64,000 nucleotides of DNA from [Clostridium] methylpentosum DSM 5476 (lineage in GTDB: Bacteria; Bacillota; Clostridia; Oscillospirales; Ruminococcaceae): assembly GCA_000158655.1 (NCBI GenBank), contig EQ973344.1:1231282-1295281 (forward strand), written 5' to 3'. Under the pieces are notes generated by a model. That model was not told the DNA's origin. It worked only from the letters and a program-made list of their open reading frames with translations, and searched no databases. The position numbers were made by a program, and so were the translations under genes. Position 1 is the stretch's first letter, and each line of letters starts with the position of its first letter. Shown here piece after piece: positions 8,493 through 15,731 of this stretch.

Positions 8493-9626
8493 ATGAGAAT
8501 ACTGCTCGTCATGGACCAGCTCGATGATAAAAATAACGGCACCACCATCTCGGCGCAGCGGCTGGCCGTCACCCTGCGGGAGCACGGCAACGAGGTGCGC
8601 ACCGTCAGCGTCGGCGAAGCGTCACACGACCGCTATTCCCTCAAGGAGCTCAAGCTCCTGCCCGGTGTGCGCGGGATTGTGCACAACCAGGGGATGCTGT
8701 TTGCCTACCCAGACCGGGTCGTGCTCGAAAAGGCGATCCGCTGGGCGGATGTCGTCCATTTTCTCATGCCGTTCTGGGTTTCATCGAAAGGCCGCCGAAT
8801 CGCTCAACGGCTCGGCGTCCCCCACACCGCCGCCTTTCACGTCCAACCCGAAAACGTCAGCTACAACATCGGCCTAGGAAAATACGAAGCGGTCAACAGC
8901 ACGATCTACGCCTATTTTCGCCAGTTTTACAACCAGTTCACCCATGTCCACTGTCCCAGTAAATTTATCGCCCGCGAACTCAAACGGCATGGCTACACTG
9001 CGCAGCTGCATGTGATCTCCAACGGGGTGGACCGGGATTTTGTCTACCGCAAATCCCCCAAGCCAAAACAGCTCGAAGGGAAATTTGTCATTCTCATGGT
9101 GGGCCGGCTGTCCAACGAGAAGCGGCAGGACGTGCTCATCGAGGCGGTGCGCAAATCCAAATACGAAAATCGAATCCAACTCCTGCTCGCAGGTAGGGGG
9201 CCAAAACAGAAAAAATATGAATCCCTCGCCCAAGGACTCACCAACCGACCCATCATCGGGTTCTACACCAAGCAGGAGCTGCTCGACCTGCTTTCCATCT
9301 GCGACCTCTACGCCCATGCGGCGGACATTGAAATTGAGGCGATCTCCTGCATCGAGGCGTTTAGCAGCGGTCTGGTACCGGTGATTGCGGACAGCCCAAA
9401 ATCCGCAACGCCGCAGTTCGCGCTCGACGGGCGCAGCCTGTTCCGCGCTGGGGACAGTGGCGACCTCGCCGCAAAAATTGACTACTGGATCGAACACGAG
9501 GAGGAACGCAAGCGGATGGAGATTGTCTACAGCGAGCACGGCAAGCAGTACAACATCGACGCCTGTGTGGGGCAGATGGAGGAGATGTTCACTGCGGCGA
9601 TCGAGGAAAACAAATGCGCAAGGTAG
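8493..9626 (+). CDS. GT4-family glycosyltransferase
   Basis: This is a 377-residue GT-B enzyme of family GT4. The N-terminal Rossmann half starts MRILLVMDQLDDKNNGTTIS. The C-terminal donor-binding half has 'ISNGVD', 'ILMVGRLSNEKRQDVLIEA', 'LLLAGRGP' and the nucleotide-sugar ExxxxxE segment 'EAISCIEAFSSGLVP'. The ATG at 8493 has AGGAGAAAAGGGGA upstream; an in-frame ATG at 8460 precedes this site and overlaps the promoter, so it is rejected. The family includes diacylglycerol glucosyltransferases and cell-surface glycan enzymes. Coupling to an acyltransferase (13-bp overlap) favours glycolipid synthesis, an inference. Confidence 0.9.
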   Translation: MRILLVMDQLDDKNNGTTISAQRLAVTLREHGNEVRTVSVGEASHDRYSLKELKLLPGVRGIVHNQGMLFAYPDRVVLEKAIRWADVVHFLMPFWVSSKGRRIAQRLGVPHTAAFHVQPENVSYNIGLGKYEAVNSTIYAYFRQFYNQFTHVHCPSKFIARELKRHGYTAQLHVISNGVDRDFVYRKSPKPKQLEGKFVILMVGRLSNEKRQDVLIEAVRKSKYENRIQLLLAGRGPKQKKYESLAQGLTNRPIIGFYTKQELLDLLSICDLYAHAADIEIEAISCIEAFSSGLVPVIADSPKSATPQFALDGRSLFRAGDSGDLAAKIDYWIEHEEERKRMEIVYSEHGKQYNIDACVGQMEEMFTAAIEENKCAR

Positions 9627-10306
9627 TTCTCGACGAAGCCTATTCCTTCTGGCCGACCAATCGGATTCACCGCTTTTTCAGCGCTCTGTTGCTGCAGTTC
9701 GCCCTCGCGGTGCTCGGGGTGCACCACCGCCTCTTTTTCGGCCTGCGGGTGCGCGGCGTGGAACGTCTTAAAACCCTCGAGGGCGGGTTTGTCACAGTGT
9801 GCAATCACATCTGCATGCTCGACTGCGCAATGGTCGCCTGTCTGCTCTCCCCTCGCCGCTCTTGGTATCCCACTCTCAAGGACAATCTGGAGATGCCGTT
9901 TGTCCGCCACCTGATTCGGATGCTCGGGGGGCTGCCGATCCCCGAGACGCCAAAGTCGCTGCACGCGTTGTGGGAAAAGCTCGGGGAACAGCTGGACGCA
10001 GGGGAGGTTGTCCACTTTTTCCCCGAAGGGGAGCTGATCCCCTACGCAGAGGGAATCCGCCCTTTTGAACGGGGGGCATTTGCACTCGCCTGTGCACACG
10101 GAGTCCCCGTCGTCCCGCTGGTACTCACCACACGGAAAAACACTGGGCTGCAAAAGCTGTTTCGCCGCCGCCCCTCACTCACCCTCAGCGTCCTCGAACC
10201 AGCCTGGCCCACAGGGGACAGCCGGACGGATGCAGTGCGTCTGATGCACCGCTGTCGTGCACAAATGCAAAAGCAGGCGGGCGGCAAATCGCGGGAAGCC
10301 TCCTGA
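9614..10306 (+). CDS. PlsC-like 1-acyl-glycerol-3-phosphate acyltransferase
   Basis: This is a 230-residue lysophospholipid acyltransferase. The catalytic HX4D motif is 'NHICMLD', and the acceptor-binding block is 'FFPEGE', followed by 'PFERGAFALA' and 'VPVVPLVL'. A hydrophobic segment near residues 25-45 suggests membrane association. The family transfers acyl chains to lysophosphatidate or related glycerolipids. It overlaps the glycosyltransferase by 13 bp, so both are made from one transcript and may act on the same lipid. Confidence 0.88.
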   Translation: MRKVVLDEAYSFWPTNRIHRFFSALLLQFALAVLGVHHRLFFGLRVRGVERLKTLEGGFVTVCNHICMLDCAMVACLLSPRRSWYPTLKDNLEMPFVRHLIRMLGGLPIPETPKSLHALWEKLGEQLDAGEVVHFFPEGELIPYAEGIRPFERGAFALACAHGVPVVPLVLTTRKNTGLQKLFRRRPSLTLSVLEPAWPTGDSRTDAVRLMHRCRAQMQKQAGGKSREAS

Positions 10307-10414
10307 CGCACCCGGCTCGACAACTCGAACAGTCAAAACAACGTCGCATAGCAGCAGAAATAAAACCACGTCGTTTCCCGTGATATCCGCCTCAGAGAAT
10401 TGAGGGTGACAGTG

Positions 10415-10440
10415 AACCGGAAGGAGAAATCCTTCCGGTT
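10415..10440. terminator. inverted repeat, probable terminator after the acyltransferase gene
   Basis: A perfect 10-bp stem (AACCGGAAGG / CCTTCCGGTT) with a 6-nt loop. No T-run follows, so termination efficiency is uncertain. Confidence 0.45.
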
Positions 10441-10570
10441 GCTGCATGTTATCCAGACTTTTCTGAGGAGTGATGCAGGTTTACGATTGCAGTCTTTTTG
10501 ATCCCGTTGGGTCAGTTGGATTGCATCGTGGAGGTCGGAGGGATCTTCACAGGTGCAGAAATTTTTCACA

Positions 10571-10598
10571 TATTTTCATCCCGTTGTGGATGAAAATA
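10571..10598. repeat. inverted repeat upstream of the histidine kinase promoter
   Basis: An 11-bp perfect inverted repeat (TATTTTCATCC / GGATGAAAATA) around a 6-bp centre, about 25 bp upstream of the -35 box. It could be a regulator site or a terminator of an upstream transcript. Confidence 0.4.
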
Positions 10599-10621
10599 CT
10601 TCCTATATCAAAGTGATAATA

Positions 10622-10650
10622 TTGAAAACATGGTCGTTATGCGATATAAT
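10622..10650 (+). promoter_or_regulatory. promoter of the histidine kinase/response regulator operon
   Basis: TTGAAA (10622-10627), 17 bp, TATAAT (10645-10650), about 60 bp before the kinase start. Confidence 0.7.
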
Positions 10651-10717
10651 TCAAATTGTATTTTCTATATTTTGGAGGGAGTATTCCCTTGTCGGCAGAA
10701 AAGAGAGGTCACATCGC

Positions 10718-12019
10718 ATGGAGCAAATGATAGTTGCCAATATAGCGCTGGATATTTTCAGCATTGTTTTGTCTCTGATTCCAATTGCCTATCTGCTCAG
10801 TAACAGGCGATATAAGCAGCGGCTGAACCAATACTTTTTAGGCGTCGCTGTTTCCAACATCTTTATGATTTTCGGTGATTTATCGGACTGGCTGTTCCGG
10901 AATACCACCGAAAGGACGGAGAAAGTAACGCTGTCCATATTAACGGTGATATTTTATGCTGCATCTGCCTTTATCCTTTACTTTTTCGCCCTCTACATAG
11001 CCGAATACCTCAAACTCTCGGGCAAGGCAAAGAAAATCTTCCTTGCCGCGGTGGTATTTGTGTGCGCCATACAGGTAGGCTTCGCCCTCATCAGTCCCTT
11101 CACTGGTTTCATTTTTTATGTGACCGACAGCGGTTATCAGCGGGGCAGCCTGTTTCTCATCTCGCAGCTCGTCCCCCTGTTCTGCTATCTTCTCTTTACT
11201 GCTTTGGTAATCATTTACCGCAAAAGGCTTTCCGCGCGGGAAGTCGCATTCTTTCTGTTATATATCTTCGTGCCCCTGAGCGGTGGCACAGCTCAGACGT
11301 TGACCCGTGGGATCTCCCTGATTAATATCGGCGTTTCCTTCTCCCTGCTCCTCATTTTAGTCAACATCCAATTCGAATATGAAGTGGCTTTACGGCAGCA
11401 GGAAAAAGTACTTACTGAGCAGCGCATCGATATTATGCTCAGCCAGATCCAGCCCCATTTCCTTTATAACGCTCTGGGCACTATTGCCGAGCTGTGCAGG
11501 ACCGACCCAAAGCGAGCGGAAAAAACAACGGTGGAGTTCGCCAATTTCCTGCGCGGGAATATGGATAGTCTAAACACCCGGGAACCGATTCCATTTGATC
11601 AAGAACTCAGCCATGTGAAGAATTATCTCTATGTGGAACAGCAGCGGTTTGGGAATCGGCTTCGTGTGGTTTACGACATCAAGACAACCGATTTCTTTCT
11701 CCCTCCGCTGTCGCTTCAGCCGCTGGTGGAAAACGCCGTGCGGCATGGCATTCTCAAAAAAAGAGAGGGCGGTTTGATTACCATCAGCACGAGAGAGACG
11801 GATGAGTACGCCGTCGTGATGATTGCCGATGACGGTATCGGTATGGAAAAGGCAAAAAAGTTCCCAAACCTTGGGGATCACGCCCATATCGGAATTCAAA
11901 ACGTGCGCAGCCGCATTCAAACGATGATGGAAGGCAGTATGGAGGTAGAAAGCAGCGATCAAGGCACGGTGATCACCCTTCAGATACCGTGGACAGGAGG
12001 ATTTTCATGCGCTATCTAA
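10718..12019 (+). CDS. LytS-type sensor histidine kinase with multi-pass membrane sensor
   Basis: The first ~215 residues contain about seven hydrophobic segments, a 7TM-like sensor without a large outer domain. A short coiled linker is followed by a His_kinase (LytS/YehU) phosphoacceptor motif QIQPHFLYNALG with His247. The ATPase has N-box 'LVENAVRHG' and G1 'IADDGIGM'. The ATG at 10718 follows AGAGAGGT; an upstream in-frame ATG at 10553 would place the promoter inside the gene. The 3' end overlaps the response regulator by 13 bp. Such pairs in gut Clostridia often sit beside surface protein genes, as here, but the stimulus is unknown. Confidence 0.88.
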   Translation: MEQMIVANIALDIFSIVLSLIPIAYLLSNRRYKQRLNQYFLGVAVSNIFMIFGDLSDWLFRNTTERTEKVTLSILTVIFYAASAFILYFFALYIAEYLKLSGKAKKIFLAAVVFVCAIQVGFALISPFTGFIFYVTDSGYQRGSLFLISQLVPLFCYLLFTALVIIYRKRLSAREVAFFLLYIFVPLSGGTAQTLTRGISLINIGVSFSLLLILVNIQFEYEVALRQQEKVLTEQRIDIMLSQIQPHFLYNALGTIAELCRTDPKRAEKTTVEFANFLRGNMDSLNTREPIPFDQELSHVKNYLYVEQQRFGNRLRVVYDIKTTDFFLPPLSLQPLVENAVRHGILKKREGGLITISTRETDEYAVVMIADDGIGMEKAKKFPNLGDHAHIGIQNVRSRIQTMMEGSMEVESSDQGTVITLQIPWTGGFSCAI

Positions 12020-12795
12020 CAGTGGACGATGAAGACAGGATGCTGGAAAGACTGGAAAACACGCTGCACAGCGTCCAACCAAAAGCGGAAATTTTGTCTT
12101 TCACATGGCCTGCAGATGCATTAAAGGCGGCGGAGCAGTCCCCCATAGACGTCGCTTTTCTGGATATTGAAATGGGCGGTATGACGGGGCTGGAGTTGGC
12201 AGCGAGGCTCAAAAAAATCAAACCGGATATTCACATTATCTTTGTGACCGGTTATCAAAAATATGCGGTGGATGCCTTTGCGATGCACGCCACTGGCTAC
12301 CTGCTCAAGCCGGTGAACGAACAAGATGTGAAGCGGGAGCTGACCTTCATTTATGGGCAGCTGAATCCACAGAGCCATATCCGGGTGCAGACTTTCGGTG
12401 GCTTTGAGCTATTTGTGGACGGCCAGCCCGTCAAATTCGGTCGGGCAAAATCCAAGGAGCTTCTGGCATATCTAGTTGACCATCGGGGCGCCTCCTCGAC
12501 AACAGCGGAGGCCTATGCCGCCCTGTTTGAAGACGCTCAAGATACCACATCCGGAAAGTCCTATTTTCGCACCATTCTTCATGAAATGATAAAAACTCTG
12601 AAAAAAGCAGGTGCGGAGGAAATCCTGTTAAAGGGTTATAACAGCTATTCCATTGTGCCGGAGAAATTTGACTGCGACTATTACCGTTTTTTAGAGGGGG
12701 ATCCGAAAGCAATCAACCAATACAAAAACGACTATATGCCCCAGTACAGCTGGGCCGAGTACCGCAACGCAGAGCTTGGCTTTGGGAATCTATAA
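12007..12795 (+). CDS. response regulator with SARP-like winged-helix output domain
   Basis: This is a 262-residue protein. Residues 1-117 form a receiver with acidic pair 'VDDED', phosphoacceptor Asp53 in 'VAFLDIEM', and 'FVTGY'/'LLKPV' switch residues. Residues ~122-262 begin 'IRVQTFGGFELFVDGQPV', the start of an OmpR/SARP-type winged helix, followed by a helical part resembling a shortened BTAD. GGAGG lies before the ATG at 12007; the ATG at 11989 is inside the kinase and lacks a site. It most likely activates or represses nearby genes such as 13003-18151, which is inference. Confidence 0.88.
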   Translation: MRYLTVDDEDRMLERLENTLHSVQPKAEILSFTWPADALKAAEQSPIDVAFLDIEMGGMTGLELAARLKKIKPDIHIIFVTGYQKYAVDAFAMHATGYLLKPVNEQDVKRELTFIYGQLNPQSHIRVQTFGGFELFVDGQPVKFGRAKSKELLAYLVDHRGASSTTAEAYAALFEDAQDTTSGKSYFRTILHEMIKTLKKAGAEEILLKGYNSYSIVPEKFDCDYYRFLEGDPKAINQYKNDYMPQYSWAEYRNAELGFGNL

Positions 12796-12805
12796 ACATG
12801 TTTCA

Positions 12806-12833
12806 CTGGTCGGACCACTCCGACCAGTTTTTT
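12806..12833 (+). terminator. intrinsic terminator of the two-component operon
   Basis: A 9-bp perfect stem (CTGGTCGGA / TCCGACCAG) with a 4-nt loop, followed by six T residues. Confidence 0.85.
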
Positions 12834-12960
12834 CATAGATGCTGCGCCAATGCTTCTGACCCTCAATCAGTAAATAAACCATTCCGAAAAAACTTTAGAT
12901 TTATAACAATCTAATTTTGTTTTATTTCTTGAAATTGTTGCGCTTTTGTTGCGGTTGGTT

Positions 12961-12969
12961 TGATACAAT
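12961..12969 (+). promoter_or_regulatory. extended -10 promoter element before the receiver-like gene
   Basis: TGATACAAT (TG-n-TACAAT) about 20 bp before a strong AGGAGGG site. No good -35 box is visible. The preceding 60 bp is AT-rich. Confidence 0.45.
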
Positions 12970-13002
12970 GGATTCAGAACAAAGAAAAAGGAGGGATTTA
13001 CC

Positions 13003-13308
13003 ATGACCATTATGGTGGTGGACAGCGACCAAACCGCCCTGCAAAAAGCTGCGGATGTTCTGACAAAGAGGCGTGCCGCCATAACGGTCGTCCTGCAACA
13101 AAGCGCGGTGAAAGCAGCCGAGTTTGCCATGTGCAATGCTGTGGACATCCTATTTGCACGCATCGAACTGCCGGATATGTCCGGCGAAGAGCTGCTCGAA
13201 AAAGTCAAACGCTTGCAACCGATAACCGAATGTCATCTCCTGAAAGATGGCGAGGAAATCATCGTGACTCCGCGCGGCGAAGTGATGGTGGGCGCTGCTC
13301 AACTATAA
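13003..13308 (+). CDS. degenerate receiver-domain protein
   Basis: This is a 101-residue protein with a receiver-like start 'MTIMVVDSDQTALQKAADVL' and 'ELPDMSGEELLEKVKRL'. At the phosphoacceptor position the strand reads 'DILFARIEL', so Arg replaces Asp, and the last receiver strands are replaced by 'VTPRGEVMVGAAQL'. It cannot be phosphorylated in the usual way. It has a very strong ribosome-binding site (AGGAGGG) and its own promoter-like element, so it may be expressed as an independent pseudo-receiver. It could instead be the surviving 5' end of a larger regulator. Confidence 0.6.
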   Translation: MTIMVVDSDQTALQKAADVLTKRRAAITVVLQQSAVKAAEFAMCNAVDILFARIELPDMSGEELLEKVKRLQPITECHLLKDGEEIIVTPRGEVMVGAAQL

Positions 13309-13962
13309 AAAGATGAGGACCACTAGTCGATTTTAAATCGACAAACTCAAAACCCTATGACTGCTGAGGGGATGCTGAGAGACCAACTGGACTCCGGATC
13401 GTGTTCACAATGGACAACCGGCGAGATTATCAAGCGCAAAGCCCCTTATGAAGGGCGAAATACATGCATAAGGGGGAGCAACAGAATAGAATAACAGCCA
13501 ATAACCTCTGGTCACTGTGCGCCTACCATACGGGATATGATACGCAACTCGATTTCTCCTCGCAGTGCAGCGCAACGCAGGTCATCACCGAAAAAAGCAA
13601 GGCTGTCCGTGGTAACGGACGACCAGGGTTCAGTGATTCCGCCGATGACAGCTCAAGGCGTAGGAAGAAAACAGTGTGTGCAAAGATATTGATGCGATGT
13701 TGAGAACAAGGCAGAACAAAGGTAAAAAAACCGGTAAAAACATTGATTGGATGCCCTTTCCGAAGAACATTTATATGCAACAGTTTTCGGTATTTTAGTC
13801 GCCATTTTAAGCGGGATTGCTCCCAGTTTTTTAAAGGAGTGGCCTGTTGGAGCGTAGTGTTTTTCAACATGATGAAGCGTTGAAACAGAAAAAAGTTATC
13901 TTCTTCTACCGCCATGTGGGGAAAGCTGAAGGATATCGTCCGCACTGCCCAGGTGCAGGGTA
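13309..13962. other. gene-poor interval between the receiver-like gene and the surface-peptidase operon
   Basis: About 650 bp with short frames only and no ribosome-binding site or family signature. It contains a short palindrome around 13328-13341 (TCGATTTTAAATCGA). The sequence looks like decayed coding DNA, but I could not identify a parent gene. Confidence 0.4.
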
Positions 13963-14271
13963 TTGGACAACGGCATTGGCGGTAACTACGGAAGAGGCGT
14001 TTCAGCAGTGTTTGACGGAAACAGCATCCGGAACGATTCGGACAGTTCCTATCCGTGGAAACGGCGCGGTTCTACCTGTGACTGGGTGGCAATCGGCAAG
14101 GAATACGCGCTTTCGAAATTCCTTGCAAAAGACAAAAGCGACGTGGAGGTCTCCTGTGCCGTCATCACAGACGAGGTGACTGGCATGTTGAAGAACGACT
14201 TTTGGCCGACGACGCTGCGGCTGAATTTCCGAATCCCGCATGAAACGAGAACAAAGGAGGACAATGCATGA
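13963..14271 (+). CDS. unrecognised small protein overlapping the surface-peptidase start
   Basis: An open frame of about 102 residues from a TTG at 13963. It contains 'DWVAIGKEYALSKFLA' and 'NDFWPTTLRLNF', and ends with ATGA overlapping the next start, typical of coupled genes. No Shine-Dalgarno sequence is evident before the TTG. The preceding 100 bp has another short frame ('KLKDIVRTAQVQGIGQ') interrupted by a stop. It may therefore be the 3' part of a broken gene rather than a complete one. Function unknown. Confidence 0.35.
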   Translation: MDNGIGGNYGRGVSAVFDGNSIRNDSDSSYPWKRRGSTCDWVAIGKEYALSKFLAKDKSDVEVSCAVITDEVTGMLKNDFWPTTLRLNFRIPHETRTKEDNA

Positions 14272-15731
14272 AAAACAAATGGTTCAAGCGTGTTTTAAGC
14301 GGAACGCTGGCCGCGCTTTTGATCGCGGCGACGATTCCCGTTTCTGCACAGGAATCCGCGAATGGCGGAGCTGGACAGACGGGTATGAGCCCGCTGGCAG
14401 AATTCTTTGACGAGTCACAGCTAAATCCGGCTTACATCGAATGGCTGGAAAACGGCGGAGAGGGCCTCGCTCCATCCGCACAGAATTTTTCTTATCTGAC
14501 AAAGAGTTATGCCCGTCTGCGCTCGATGCAGAACTATGCGCTGCTACCGGAGGAATACGATTTGAGGGAGTTCGGCCTGGTGGAGCCGGTTCCCGATCAG
14601 GGGCAGCTTGGCGTCTGCTGGGCAATTGCCGCCAATTCCGCAGCCGCAGGCACTCTGCTGGATCAGTTCCCGCAGACATCCCTTTCTCCCATCCACACCA
14701 GCTGGTTTGCCCGGCGCGGACCGGAGGAAGAGGAATACCGGTATACGGATGACCCATATTTGGCAGGCGGAAATGATAGTCTTGCTGTCGCCACAATGGC
14801 TGCATGGAAAGGCCCGATTGCCAACGCCAAAGCCCCACTCAACTCAGATAATCAGCAGGACCCAGAAGAAAACCTGCGGTATGAGGCGGACTATCATTTA
14901 CAGGACGCTTACTATATGCCCGTCGGCAATACTTATAACCTGGATTGGGAGTGGCAGATTGCGAACGAGATTACCAAACAGCTTCTCATGGAGACCGGTC
15001 CGGTGACCATTAGTTACTTTGCCGGCGGAGAGAATACCTATAACGAGGAAACATCCGCCTATTACAACAGCGAGTTCCAGTTTCCAGATCACGCCGTTTT
15101 GGTTGTAGGTTGGGACGATGACTACCCCAAGGAAAATTTCAGCGAGGGAAATCAGCCGCAGAACGACGGCGCATGGCTTGTGCGCAACAGCTGGGGAACC
15201 AGCTGGGGCGACGACGGCTATTTCTGGCTGTCCTATGAAGATCAGAGCATCCAGTCCGGCAACGCCTATCTGTTAGAGGAAGCGGACAACTACGCCAACA
15301 ATTATCAGTACGACACCATGGGCTGGTCCTATTCCGTGGCGCTGGCCGAAGATCCAGAACAGGCCAAAACAGCCAAAGCCGCCAACATTTTCACGGCAGA
15401 GGGTGACGAGCAGTTGGAAGCGGTCTCCTTCTATACCACCGACGCGGGCACGCAGTACACGATTTCTGTCTACACCGGCGTGGAAGAGGGGCAACCGGAA
15501 TCCGGTACGCAGCAATTAAAGGGCCAAACTGGGACAGAGCCTTACGCCGGCTACCACACCATTGAACTGGAACATCCGGTAAAGCTCGCCAAAGGCGAGC
15601 GGTTCAGCGTTGTCATCACTTATGAAAATCCCGATTTTGCGGCCCCCTTGCCATTGAATGGTGCACGAAACCAACAAAGGACTACCTACCGGAACATTTG
15701 GGCAGCGGTGGAGAAAGCTATGTCTGTGTGA
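14268..15731 (+). CDS. secreted C1A (papain-like) peptidase, N-terminal part of a frameshifted surface protein
   Basis: A signal peptide (MKNKWFKRVLSGTLAALLIA, Ala-rich cleavage site) is followed by a C1A peptidase domain. Catalytic Cys117 lies in 'PDQGQLGVCWAIA', His275 in 'DHAVLVVGWDD' and Asn307 in 'NSWGTSWGDDGYFWLSY'. A beta-rich 'lectin-like' domain begins near residue 370. The last codons are out of frame: at 15696-15699 the reading frame should slip by -1 into the frame at 15698-18151. As written, translation stops after 'AVEKAMSV', releasing an unanchored protease. The start has AAAGGAGG. The variant 'GQLGVCW' instead of QGxCGSCW is common in this bacterial subgroup. Confidence 0.88.
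   Translation: MKNKWFKRVLSGTLAALLIAATIPVSAQESANGGAGQTGMSPLAEFFDESQLNPAYIEWLENGGEGLAPSAQNFSYLTKSYARLRSMQNYALLPEEYDLREFGLVEPVPDQGQLGVCWAIAANSAAAGTLLDQFPQTSLSPIHTSWFARRGPEEEEYRYTDDPYLAGGNDSLAVATMAAWKGPIANAKAPLNSDNQQDPEENLRYEADYHLQDAYYMPVGNTYNLDWEWQIANEITKQLLMETGPVTISYFAGGENTYNEETSAYYNSEFQFPDHAVLVVGWDDDYPKENFSEGNQPQNDGAWLVRNSWGTSWGDDGYFWLSYEDQSIQSGNAYLLEEADNYANNYQYDTMGWSYSVALAEDPEQAKTAKAANIFTAEGDEQLEAVSFYTTDAGTQYTISVYTGVEEGQPESGTQQLKGQTGTEPYAGYHTIELEHPVKLAKGERFSVVITYENPDFAAPLPLNGARNQQRTTYRNIWAAVEKAMSV

Noticed and set aside
15690-15705. Programmed -1 ribosomal frameshift in the surface protein
   Set aside because: TTTGGGC resembles a slippery heptamer but is out of phase with the incoming reading frame, and no clear downstream pseudoknot is seen; a single-base change is simpler.
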